A stretch of 9,252 nt of DNA from DASPXY01 sp038227745 (lineage in GTDB: Bacteria; Planctomycetota; Planctomycetia; Gemmatales; Gemmataceae). The stretch lies in NCBI GenBank assembly GCA_038227745.1, contig JBBRPS010000400.1:1-9252 (forward strand), read 5' to 3'. Below, piece after piece: positions 1 to 5,391 of the stretch. Under the pieces are notes generated by a model that searched no databases, was not told the DNA's origin, and saw only the letters and a list, made by a program, of their open reading frames with translations. A program made the translations under genes and the position numbers. Position 1 is the stretch's first letter; the number at the start of each line of letters is the position of its first letter.

Positions 1-8
1 AGCAACAT
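1..8 (-). CDS. Possible first codons of a gene leaving the window
   Basis: Read on the minus strand, an ATG at 8-6 follows an AGGAGG motif (plus positions 16-21) with a 7-nt spacer, which is an excellent ribosome binding site. Only two codons and part of a third are visible (Met-Leu then CT), so the product cannot be named. It would lie downstream of the membrane protein gene ending at 150, in the same direction, with about 141 nt between them, so the two could share a transcript. The call rests on the binding site alone. Confidence 0.4.
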
Positions 9-15
9 GGTGCCG

Positions 16-21
16 CCTCCT
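16..21 (-). promoter_or_regulatory. Shine-Dalgarno site AGGAGG
   Basis: A full AGGAGG on the minus strand lies 7 nt before the ATG at position 8. It is the only evidence for a gene running off the left edge. Confidence 0.45.
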
Positions 22-149
22 GCAGTAAGCGTATCCCCTTGTACCCCAGCATCTTACCACAAGGGCTACTCACATTGGAAGGGCTGGCCCTGGGACCTGC
101 TCTATTGGGCCGGGTGCGTCCTTGCTGGATGCACCAGTCGTGATCCAGG

Positions 150-821
150 TCAACTGCTTGTTTTCTTCTTCTCAACATCCTTCGGACGCTCCTTTTCCTT
201 AGATGGTTCAACGGCTTCGCTCTTCGTATTCTTCGCCGGGGCTGGGTCCGCAGGTGCCGCCTGCCTCGGTTTGTTGGCATCCTCCGTTCCCGGTCTCGGC
301 TTGCCTTCTCCATGCGATCCGAAGTAGAAGCCTACGATCGTGCCGAGAATGCCAAACAGGGGAGTTATGACCTCCCTGGCAAGGTTCGCTCGCTTGCCGG
401 TGCTCTCATCACCCGTCGCAAATAGAACATTGAGTATCAGAATCGTAACGAGCACTAGCGTGCCGACAAGGAGAAGCGCAGTTATCAAGCCCCTCATGAA
501 CTCGCTGTCTGCGATATCGTTTGAGGTGAGGCCTCCTCGGATGATAACTATACTCACAAAGACGGTAGCCAAGAAAATAAGGAGCAACACGGACAGACGC
601 CATGCCACTGTCCAAAACTCATCCGTGAGAAATATCGATCCTTTCCTGGGCGGTGGAGGAGGAATGATGCCAGGTACCACGACGGCACCATGGCCCGTAT
701 TTTCATTATTGTGCTTCGTTGCATCTTCTTCCGCGGCCTTCGTTGTTTGTTGCGTTTGGCCAAGCCACACGCCGACGGGGGTGTGCGCCGCGTTTTCGCA
801 TTTCGCATTCCATGTTGGCAT
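150..821 (-). CDS. Three-helix membrane protein with charged C-terminal tail, unknown function
   Basis: The product is a 223-aa protein of unrecognised family. Seen in sequence: a polar N-terminal part (1-60) ending in a run of five prolines, three hydrophobic helices at about 72-95, 109-136 and 149-168, then a tail of about 55 residues rich in Lys, Glu, Pro and Ala. The third helix ends in the pattern GTIVGFYFGS, which I recall at the ends of the last helix in various small bacterial membrane proteins; it does not identify a function. There is no signal peptide. I chose the ATG at 821 because GGGAGG lies 8 nt upstream; a start 14 codons earlier (863) has no such site. The DNA is clearly less GC-rich than the ribosomal block, which hints at different ancestry. 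No partner is evident, although another minus-strand gene may follow at the window edge. Confidence 0.75.
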   Translation of the reverse strand: MPTWNAKCENAAHTPVGVWLGQTQQTTKAAEEDATKHNNENTGHGAVVVPGIIPPPPPRKGSIFLTDEFWTVAWRLSVLLLIFLATVFVSIVIIRGGLTSNDIADSEFMRGLITALLLVGTLVLVTILILNVLFATGDESTGKRANLAREVITPLFGILGTIVGFYFGSHGEGKPRPGTEDANKPRQAAPADPAPAKNTKSEAVEPSKEKERPKDVEKKKTSS

Positions 822-829
822 CAAAAAAA

Positions 830-835
830 CCTCCC
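830..835 (-). promoter_or_regulatory. Shine-Dalgarno site that sets the start at 821
   Basis: GGGAGG on the minus strand lies 8 nt before ATG 821. The upstream in-frame ATG at 863 would place this motif inside the coding region. Confidence 0.65.
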
Positions 836-903
836 GAGGGATGTGACCGCCCCCCCTAACCATTGCTTATGCGGCAGTCGCCCGCCGACTCACGGATAAC
901 ACC

Positions 904-1014
904 ATAACAGCAGGCGGAAGTAGAGCGCCAGCAGCACGCCCGCCGGATAATGCACAATTGGCGCTCTACTTCCGCGCAGTTGCCGATAACAGCAGGCGGA
1001 AGTAGAGCGCCAGC
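904..1014. repeat. Triple short repeat, two direct copies and one inverted
   Basis: A 29-nt sequence at 904-932 recurs exactly at 986-1014. Its core GCGGAAGTAGAGCGCCA is also present inverted at 959-975. The inverted copy can pair with either direct copy (914-929 or 996-1011), giving 16-bp stems with loops of 30 or 20 nt, so the two folds exclude each other. GGATAA or CGATAAC motifs sit beside the copies (895-900, 944-949, 984-990). No gene is visible here. It looks like a dispersed palindromic element that has duplicated; a CRISPR array is excluded by the inverted copy and the irregular spacing. Confidence 0.75.
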
Positions 1015-1096
1015 CTTCGCCATGCACCTGCGTTCAGGCTAGCCCATTGCACGGCCTCCCGTGCCCTCCGCCGCCACCGCCCCTCCGTCGTCGCCC

Positions 1097-1283
1097 GTAG
1101 TGCCGAACCCCGCGCAACTCCGGGATCGTCGGCGGTCTACCGACAGGCTGCGGTTCGCCGGGAGTCCCTCCCTTCGCGGGGGAGGGGGACCGTTACGGCA
1201 GCGCTTTTTCCTGTTTTTCGCTTGCACCAGGGTGACCAGTTTTTCGTATGGAGGGATCCGTACCCCGGCAAGAGGACACCGCC
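1097..1283 (+). repeat. Recombinase leader, copy 1 (matches 8831-9020 inverted)
   Basis: These 187 nt before the relic start at 1284 align by eye with the reverse complement of 8831-9020, with nearly the same distance to the ATG (187 against 190). Best-kept parts are TTTTTCGCTTGCA at 1213-1225 and AGAGGACACCGCCATG at 1271-1286, which contains the likely ribosome binding site. A hairpin (1166-1172 with 1180-1186) has a counterpart at the same distance in the other copy but with a different sequence. From 1015 to 1096 I see nothing identifiable. Confidence 0.7.
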
Positions 1284-1392
1284 ATGTTTCCCCGCGATTC
1301 GTCTCCCGACCCCGTGCCCCCTTCGGAGACGTCTCCTCCTGCACGGCCGCCCAAACTCCTCGACCGCCTCCGCGAGGCGTTGCGCGGGCGGA
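1284..1392 (+). pseudogene. Tyrosine recombinase 5' fragment (integron-integrase type), copy 1
   Basis: From the ATG at 1284 about 36 codons match the start of the better preserved relic on the minus strand from 8830: both begin M-(F/L)-PRDS-(S/A)-PDP and share a proline-rich stretch followed by LLDRLR and an Ala-Leu-Arg segment. After about 1390 the similarity stops and the reading frame continues only through unrelated GC-rich sequence, so the long open frame to 1931 is not a real gene. Identification as a recombinase comes from copy 2, which carries the diagnostic part of the N-terminal SAM-like core-binding domain. This copy is only the amino end, has no catalytic domain and should be inactive. 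The joint near 1390 is probably a deletion or insertion point. Confidence 0.6.
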
Positions 1393-1593
1393 TAAGGGAC
1401 GCAGCTCGTTTCGCGTTCTATCCATCGCTCAGGAGAGCAGCGCCCGGCCCTCCAGCCCCTCCCGGCGGACCCACTCCAGCAGCACCCGCTGTGGTCCCTT
1501 CTCACGGCACGGCACAAGCACCAGGACCTGCGCCGCTACCCCTCCTCCGGCCCCGGCAGTCCCCAGCGCCCCCTTCCATCCAAAAGGGGAGTT
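1393..1593 (-). other. Possible decayed coding relic, unidentified
   Basis: On the minus strand the frame between an in-frame stop at 1594-1596 and a TGA at 1429-1431 reads like protein in its second half, with a segment EWVRREGLEGRALLS just before the stop. The same frame continues past the stop with MDRTRNELRPL before reaching the recombinase relic. There is no start codon or binding site. It may be the tail of a lost gene joined to the recombinase fragment, or chance in GC-rich DNA. I do not recognise a family. Confidence 0.25.
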
Positions 1594-1604
1594 TCAAGAC
1601 TCCC
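1582..1604 (-). terminator. Weak hairpin terminator after the coiled-coil pair
   Basis: On the minus strand GGGAGT, a 6-nt loop and ACTCCC form a 6-bp stem followed by CTTTT. It lies about 85 nt after the stop of the small minus-strand gene pair, which fits the end of their transcript. The stem is short, so the call is tentative. Confidence 0.4.
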
Positions 1605-1688
1605 GGGATCGCTTGCGTCGTCTGCGCTGGGGAGAGGTGCGAGCCTGAAGTAGGGGTGAACGAGGCGGACGGCCCTCTTTGCCGGGTG

Positions 1689-1882
1689 TCAAGCTTCCCG
1701 CGCGAGCAACCACTTCAGCAACACTCGTTGTTCTCCCAGCAGGGCGCGATGCTCTTCCAGCAACAGCGCGTGCTGGCGCTGCAGGTGCTCCAGGGCGGTA
1801 ACCACCTCACGGTACTGCTCCAGGAGGCGCAGTTCATCGGTCTGCAGCTTTCGGCCTGCCAGAGTGCCTCGGGAAGGGTCAT
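1689..1882 (-). pseudogene. Small coiled-coil protein gene with a 1-base frameshift
   Basis: The ATG at 1882-1880 overlaps the stop of the upstream gene as ATGA, the usual sign of translational coupling. The first 11 codons read MTLPEALWQAE. Thereafter the convincing coding frame is the neighbouring one: LQTDELRLLEQYREVV, then a Leu/Glu/Gln-rich helix ending KWLLAREA and a stop at 1689. Left unshifted, the ATG frame becomes a Cys/Ser/Trp-rich shadow. The span of 194 nt is one base short of 65 codons, so a single base appears missing near 1845-1860. Intact, it would encode about 64 aa, mostly one amphipathic helix. No ATG, GTG or TTG lies nearby in the second frame. Possible causes are a real mutation, a sequencing error or programmed slippage; I see no classical slippery heptamer. 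Function is unknown. Confidence 0.6.
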
Positions 1883-2184
1883 GCGGGTTGCAGGGTTGGC
1901 TTCTGTGCCAGCAGCCGCTGCAAGGAGCTAATCTCCTCGCGGACGACGGCGTTCTCGGCGCTGAGGGCCTGGATGTGCTGAGTGACCGCGGCAAGCTGGG
2001 CCACGGTAGCCTCGATCTGCGCTTGCAGGACCGTGATGCTCGACGGCGGGACCGCTCCGGCGCGGGCCGCCCCCTCCTCGTCATCAAGCCGCGCATACCA
2101 CTCCTCGAGGCGCGTGCGCTCGTCGGCGGAAAGGACCTCGCCGCGGGTGGCCCTGTCGTGCAGTTGCTGTCCGCCCGTGTCCAT
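1879..2184 (-). CDS. Small coiled-coil protein, unknown function
   Basis: The product is a 101-aa soluble protein. Residues 1-35 contain a short motif region (QQLHDRATRGEVLSADE, then RLEEWYARLD) and residues 50-93 form a heptad-rich helix (LQAQIEATVAQLAAVTQHIQAL continuing to the LQRLLAQ segment) expected to make a coiled coil. I recall similar short proteins in planctomycetes and some cyanobacteria, often in multiple copies and without known function; that is memory, not a search result. The start at 2184 is preferred because GGGAGG (2192-2197) lies 7 nt upstream; the ATG at 2190 leaves only 1 nt. The stop overlaps the start of the following small gene by ATGA, so the two were probably translated together, perhaps as interacting helices. 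It is divergent from the ribosomal block. Confidence 0.75.
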   Translation of the reverse strand: MDTGGQQLHDRATRGEVLSADERTRLEEWYARLDDEEGAARAGAVPPSSITVLQAQIEATVAQLAAVTQHIQALSAENAVVREEISSLQRLLAQKPTLQPA

Positions 2185-2416
2185 GCTCATGCCTCCCTCG
2201 CTGACCCGCGCGCTCGCCTCGTGTTCTCTCGGGACTCTGGGTTCTGCAAAGAATTCTAACCGCATCATTGTCCCGGGCGACGGGCGGCGTCGCAAGGCCA
2301 GCTCTTCCCCGTTCGCGCTCCCGGCACTACGATAGCAGCGCCCGAGTCCGGGAATCGCGCCGCCAAACGCCGTGCCGCTCACGCTGAAAATCCGCCCTTT
2401 TCCGGAATTTCCCCCC
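2185..2416. other. Divergent spacer between accessory pair and ribosomal block
   Basis: About 230 bp lie between the minus-strand coiled-coil gene and the rpmJ promoter. Apart from the binding site at 2192-2197 I see no gene, strong hairpin or clear minus-strand promoter. Open frames running through it have no ribosome binding sites and read as arginine- or serine-rich shadows. Confidence 0.5.
2192..2197 (-). promoter_or_regulatory. Shine-Dalgarno site choosing start 2184 over 2190
   Basis: GGGAGG on the minus strand has a 7-nt spacer to ATG 2184 but only 1 nt to ATG 2190, so the second ATG is the likely initiator. Confidence 0.6.
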
Positions 2417-2444
2417 TTGTGGCCGCTGACGTGATCGCTATACT
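2417..2444 (+). promoter_or_regulatory. Sigma70-type promoter for the rpmJ-rplQ block
   Basis: TTGTGG at 2417-2422 and TATACT at 2439-2444 are separated by 16 nt. The -10 box matches the consensus at five of six positions and the -35 keeps the TTG. Transcription would start near 2451, leaving a leader of about 40 nt before rpmJ. An AT-rich stretch (TGATAATTTCC) follows the -10. Confidence 0.6.
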
Positions 2445-2492
2445 GATAATTTCCACAATTTCGGGAACCGCCGACCTTCCGAGAGGGTGAAC

Positions 2493-2606
2493 ATGAAAGT
2501 TCGCGCCAGTGTCAAGCGTATCTGCGAGAATTGCAAGCTGGTCCGCAGGCAGGGCCGGCTGTACGTCATCTGCAGCAACCCGCGCCACAAGCAGCGCCAG
2601 GGCTAG
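2493..2606 (+). CDS. rpmJ: 50S ribosomal protein L36
   Basis: This is the 37-aa large-subunit protein L36, a small zinc-ribbon protein bound to 23S rRNA. The sequence begins MKVRASVKRICENC and carries the four expected zinc ligands Cys11, Cys14, Cys27 and His32, so it is the zinc-binding (C+) form rather than the ligand-less paralogue used under zinc limitation. Length is exactly that of the family. GAGGG lies a few nt before the ATG, and the stop is 16 nt before rpsM, showing one transcript. It is the first gene of the block: upstream there is a promoter and accessory DNA instead of the secY, map or infA genes that precede rpmJ in many bacteria. Confidence 0.96.
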   Translation: MKVRASVKRICENCKLVRRQGRLYVICSNPRHKQRQG

Positions 2607-2622
2607 GACGAGGAGAGCAAGC

Positions 2623-3009
2623 ATGCCGCGTATCCTGGGGGTGGACCTTCCCACCGACAAGCCGACGCACATCTCGCTGCGCTACATCTACGGCATCGGC
2701 CCGACGACCGCGCTCGAGGTCTGCACCAAGGCGAACGTCGATCCGCAGCGGCGCGCCAAGGACCTCAGCGACGAGGACATCGCCCGCATCGCCGGCATCC
2801 TCGACCGCGAGTACACCGTCGAAGGCCCGCTGCGCCGCCAGATCCACCAGAACATCCAGCGCCTCAAGGAAATCAACTGCTACCGCGGCACGCGCCACCG
2901 GCGCGGCCTGCCGGTGCGCGGCCAGCGCACGCGGACCAACGCCCGCACGCGCAAAGGCCCGCGCAAGACCGTCGCCGGCAAGAAGGGTGTCAAGGAGATG
3001 CGCGGCTAA
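2623..3009 (+). CDS. rpsM: 30S ribosomal protein S13
   Basis: A 128-aa small-subunit head protein that contacts 16S rRNA, the P-site tRNA and the inter-subunit bridge. It begins MPRILGVDLP, continues with the helix-two-turn-helix region (YIYGIGPTTA at 21-30), and ends in the basic C-terminal extension with the family signature YRGTRHRRGLPVRGQRT (87-103). Length and architecture are normal. GAGGAG lies 7 nt before the ATG. An in-frame ORF can be traced upstream to 2509, but that part is rpmJ read in another frame. A perfect hairpin follows the stop before rpsK. Confidence 0.97.
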   Translation: MPRILGVDLPTDKPTHISLRYIYGIGPTTALEVCTKANVDPQRRAKDLSDEDIARIAGILDREYTVEGPLRRQIHQNIQRLKEINCYRGTRHRRGLPVRGQRTRTNARTRKGPRKTVAGKKGVKEMRG

Positions 3010-3020
3010 CAACCGCATCA

Positions 3021-3046
3021 AGCCCACGGGTTGCCACCCGTGGGCT
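3021..3046. repeat. Perfect 11-bp hairpin between rpsM and rpsK
   Basis: AGCCCACGGGT (3021-3031), a TGCC loop and the exact complement (3036-3046) form a perfect 11-bp stem. There is no U tract, so a terminator is unlikely in the middle of an essential operon. It ends 5 nt before the ribosome binding region of rpsK. It could be an RNA processing or stability element, or a dispersed palindromic repeat. Confidence 0.8.
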
Positions 3047-3066
3047 TTGGGGAGGGAGCACAGGCT

Positions 3067-3447
3067 GTGGCCAAGAGCAAGAAACGCAAAGCACGACGCA
3101 ACGTCAGCCGGGGCATCGCCCACATCAAGGCGACGTTCAACAACACTATCGTCACCATCACCGACACGAACGGCGACACGCTCTGCTTCGCCTCGGCGGG
3201 GACGGTCGGCTTCAAGGGCAGCCGCAAGAGCACGCCGTTCGCCGCCCAGCGCGCCGCCGAGACCTGCGCCGAGCGCGCGGGCAAGTTCGGCCTCAAGGAG
3301 ATCGAGGTCCGCGTCAAGGGCCCCGGCTCTGGCCGCGAGTCCGCCATCACCGCTTTGCAGGCCGCCGGCCTGACCATCAAGGCCATCGAGGACGTCACGC
3401 CGCTGCCCCACAACGGCTGCCGCCCCCCGAAGAAACGCCGCGTGTAA
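3067..3447 (+). CDS. rpsK: 30S ribosomal protein S11
   Basis: A 126-aa small-subunit platform protein next to the mRNA exit region. Seen: the conserved core GIAHIKATFNNTIVTITD (16-33), SAGTVGFKGSRKSTPFAAQ (43-61), the KGPGSGRESA turn (84-93) and the C-terminal PLPHNGCRPPKKRRV, all diagnostic. I chose the GTG at 3067: it gives the usual M-A-K-(basic) beginning and has GGAGGGAG 8-11 nt upstream. An in-frame ATG at 3031 exists, but it lies inside the intergenic hairpin and would add a non-homologous leader, so it should not be used. A GTG start with an upstream stem-loop may tune expression. Confidence 0.96.
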   Translation: MAKSKKRKARRNVSRGIAHIKATFNNTIVTITDTNGDTLCFASAGTVGFKGSRKSTPFAAQRAAETCAERAGKFGLKEIEVRVKGPGSGRESAITALQAAGLTIKAIEDVTPLPHNGCRPPKKRRV

Positions 3448-3460
3448 CGAAAACAGTATC

Positions 3461-3540
3461 GAGTGACGAGTGACGAGTAACGAGTGGGTGGGACGCCCGC
3501 TTCTTACTCGTCACTCATCCCTCATCACTCATCACTCATT
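3461..3540. repeat. Two opposed heptamer arrays between rpsK and rpsD
   Basis: Four 7-nt units of consensus GAGTGAC (3461-3488) are followed by a 17-nt centre and five units of consensus ACTCATC (3506-3540). The second array is close to the reverse complement of the first, so the RNA can fold into a long imperfect stem. The arrays stop 10 nt before the rpsD ATG. The exact 7-nt period is seen directly; likeness to the short tandem heptamers known from filamentous cyanobacteria is from general knowledge. Confidence 0.85.
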
Positions 3541-3550
3541 ACTAGAAGAC

Positions 3551-4195
3551 ATGGCACGTCATCTCGATTCCGTCTGCAAGTTGTGCCGGCGCGAGGGCAT
3601 CAAGCTGTACCTCAAGGGCAGCCGCTGCGAGAGCCCCAAGTGCGCCATCGAACGCCGTAACTCCGCCCCCGGCATGCACGGCTACCGCCGCGGCAAGCTC
3701 AGCGAGTACGGCGTCCGCCTCCGCGAAAAGCAGAAGCTCAAGCGGTTCTACGGCGTCCTCGAACGCCAGTTCCGCCGCTACTTCGAGCTGGCCTCGCGCT
3801 CGCCGGAGAACACTGGCGAGGTGCTCCTGAGCATCCTTGAGCGCCGCCTCGATAACGTCGTTCACCGCCTCGGCCTGGCGCCATCGCGGCCTGCCGCCCG
3901 CGTGCTGGTCAGCCAGGGCCACTTCATGCTCAACGGCCAGGCCTGCGACATCCCTAGCCTGCTACTCAAGAAGGGCGACACCGTCAAGGTCAAGCCCAGG
4001 CCGCGCACTCTCACGCTCGTCAAGCTGAACCAGCAGGATAACCCGCAACCCATTCCGGACTTCCTCGAAATGATCGCCTCCGAGCCGCCGGAGGCCCGCA
4101 TGACGCGCCTGCCCACGCGCACCGACGTGGACCCGCGCCTGTCCCGCGAGAGGGAACTCCGCGAACAGCTCATCATCGAGGTCTGCTCCCGATAA
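3551..4195 (+). CDS. rpsD: 30S ribosomal protein S4, four-cysteine zinc form
   Basis: A 214-aa primary binder of 16S rRNA that nucleates assembly of the 30S body; in many bacteria it is also a translational repressor of its own operon. Seen: an N-terminal zinc site with Cys9, Cys12, Cys26 and Cys31, the same spacing as in the zinc-bearing Thermus S4; a helical region to about 95; and the S4 RNA-binding domain at about 98-160 (RRLDNVVHRLGLAPSR, VSQGHFMLNG, KKGDTVKVKP). The ATG at 3551 matches the family start MARHLDSVCKLC. An in-frame ATG at 3470 would only translate the heptamer repeats and is rejected. No strong Shine-Dalgarno precedes 3551; AGAAG is the nearest purine run. Confidence 0.97.
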   Translation: MARHLDSVCKLCRREGIKLYLKGSRCESPKCAIERRNSAPGMHGYRRGKLSEYGVRLREKQKLKRFYGVLERQFRRYFELASRSPENTGEVLLSILERRLDNVVHRLGLAPSRPAARVLVSQGHFMLNGQACDIPSLLLKKGDTVKVKPRPRTLTLVKLNQQDNPQPIPDFLEMIASEPPEARMTRLPTRTDVDPRLSRERELREQLIIEVCSR

Positions 4196-4207
4196 AGCCG
4201 AACGAGG

Positions 4208-4274
4208 TGACGGAATCGTACCCCGTTTAGCCGCGGTTCGCAGAACCGCGGCTAAACGGGGTACAATTCCGTCA
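4208..4274. repeat. 67-nt near-perfect palindrome between rpsD and rpoA
   Basis: Two 31-nt arms (4208-4238 and 4244-4274) flank the 5-nt loop CGCAG and pair at 30 of 31 positions; the one mismatch is C4217 with A4265. Such an arm is far longer than a typical terminator stem and no U tract follows. It ends about 12 nt before the purine-rich binding site of rpoA. It may be a mobile palindromic element or an RNase III-type processing site. Confidence 0.9.
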
Positions 4275-4305
4275 GCCTGTCATCTCAGAAGGAGGGCCTG
4301 TCCCC

Positions 4306-5313
4306 ATGCGTATCAAATGGCGTGGTCTCGAACTGCCCAACCGGCTTTCCAGCGACCGCGACACCCTGTCCGACACCTACGGCAAATTCTTCGCCGAGCC
4401 GTTCGAGCGCGGCTTCGGCGTCACCGTCGGCAACAGCCTGCGCCGCATCCTGCTCTCCAGCCTTGAGGGCAGCGCCGTCACGCGCGTCAAGATCCAGGGC
4501 GTGCAGCACGAGATCACCACCATCCCCGGCGTCGTCGAGGACGTGACCGACATCATCCTCAACGTCAAGAGCCTGGTGGTGAAGAACACCAGCGACCAGC
4601 CGCGCACCATCCGCATCGACCGGCGCGAGCGCGGCGTGATCAAGGGCGCCGACGTCATCACGGACGAGCACGTCCAGATCATCAACCCCGAGCACATCAT
4701 CGCCACGCTGACCGCCGACGTGCGCTTCGAGATGGAGATGACGGTGGAGAACGGCCGCGGCTACCACACCGCGGACGACAACGCCGGCAAGGAGCGCGAG
4801 GTCGGCATCATCCCGGTCGATTCGAGCTTCTCGCCGGTCGTGCGCGTCAAGTACGAGATCGAGGAGACGCGCGTCGGCCAGCGCACGAACTACGACCGCC
4901 TGGTGATGGAGATCTGGACCAACGGCACGGTCGGCCCGCAGATGGCGCTGGTCGAGGGCGCGAAGATCATGCGCAAGCACCTCAACCCGTTTATTCAATA
5001 CGCCGAGCCGGGGCCGGAGATGGCCATCGACGACGGCAAGCCCGATCACGTCGTCGGCGGCGGCGAGGTGGTCGATCACGAGCTGGAGCGCAAGCTGAAT
5101 ATGAGCCTGGCCGAGCTGGAGCTGTCGGTGCGGGCGACGAACTGCCTGGAGTCGGAGGGGATCACGACGGTGCGCGACCTCGTCATCCGCTCGGACGATG
5201 AGCTGCTGGAGGTGCGCAACTTCGGCGAGACGACGCTGCGCGAGGTCAAGGCGAAGCTGTCCGAGCGCGGCCTGCACCTGGGCATGAAGATGCCGTCTTC
5301 CCTTCGGCGCTGA
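4306..5313 (+). CDS. rpoA: DNA-directed RNA polymerase subunit alpha
   Basis: A 335-aa alpha subunit. The N-terminal domain (1 to about 235) dimerises and seeds assembly of beta and beta prime; it shows the signature GFGVTVGNSLRRILLSSLEG (36-55). A linker (about 236-262, GGGEVVDHELE) leads to the C-terminal domain (about 265-327), which binds UP elements and activators: LSVRATNCLESEGI, DLVIRSDDELLEVRNFG and LREVKAKLSERGLHLGM. Arg276 in the VRATNC motif corresponds to Arg265 of E. coli alpha, the main DNA contact, so this domain looks functional. GGAGG lies 10 nt before the ATG. Its place between rpsD and rplQ is the classic order. Confidence 0.98.
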   Translation: MRIKWRGLELPNRLSSDRDTLSDTYGKFFAEPFERGFGVTVGNSLRRILLSSLEGSAVTRVKIQGVQHEITTIPGVVEDVTDIILNVKSLVVKNTSDQPRTIRIDRRERGVIKGADVITDEHVQIINPEHIIATLTADVRFEMEMTVENGRGYHTADDNAGKEREVGIIPVDSSFSPVVRVKYEIEETRVGQRTNYDRLVMEIWTNGTVGPQMALVEGAKIMRKHLNPFIQYAEPGPEMAIDDGKPDHVVGGGEVVDHELERKLNMSLAELELSVRATNCLESEGITTVRDLVIRSDDELLEVRNFGETTLREVKAKLSERGLHLGMKMPSSLRR

Positions 5314-5349
5314 CGCGAGTCCTCGTCTCCGCTCTGGACAGGGACGCAG

Positions 5350-5391
5350 GGACTGATAACTAAGGACTAAGGACTCATGACCAAGGACTAA
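5350..5391 (+). repeat. Six-unit GGACTAA heptamer array before rplQ
   Basis: Six contiguous 7-nt units fill 5350-5391 with consensus GGACTAA; the third (5364-5370) and sixth (5385-5391) match it exactly and the second and fifth are the most altered. The array ends 4 nt before the rplQ ATG. AAGGA at the junction into the last unit (5383-5387) sits 8 nt before the ATG, so the array appears to provide the ribosome binding site. Confidence 0.85.
5383..5387 (+). promoter_or_regulatory. Ribosome binding site embedded in the heptamer array
   Basis: AAGGA ends 8 nt before ATG 5396 and is formed by the boundary of two GGACTAA-type units. Earlier unit boundaries repeat AAGGA (5362-5366 and 5369-5373), which could act as standby sites. 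Confidence 0.5.

Noticed and set aside
904..1014. CRISPR array
   Set aside because: Only two direct copies with one inverted between, no regular spacers and no cas genes.
904..1014. Integron attC site
   Set aside because: The core motifs RYYYAAC and GTTRRRY are not present in the expected pairing.
1061..1648. 195-aa plus-strand frame over the leader
   Set aside because: Ser/Arg/Pro-rich, no binding site, and overlaps conserved leader DNA in a different frame from the recombinase.
1248..1931. 227-aa plus-strand frame
   Set aside because: Only 1284-1390 resembles a real protein; the rest runs through a sequence break and antisense to the coiled-coil pair.
3031..3066. ATG 3031 as start of rpsK
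   Set aside because: It lies in the intergenic hairpin and adds non-homologous residues; GTG 3067 has the purine-rich site.
2566..3411. 281-aa minus-strand frame across rpsM and rpsK
   Set aside because: Antisense of ribosomal protein genes; no binding site and Ala/Asp/Leu-rich shadow composition.
3470..3550. N-terminal extension of rpsD from ATG 3470
   Set aside because: Would translate heptamer repeats; S4 family proteins start at the ATG at 3551.
4208..4274. Intrinsic terminator before rpoA
   Set aside because: No U tract follows, the stem is far too long, and termination here would cut off rpoA from the block.
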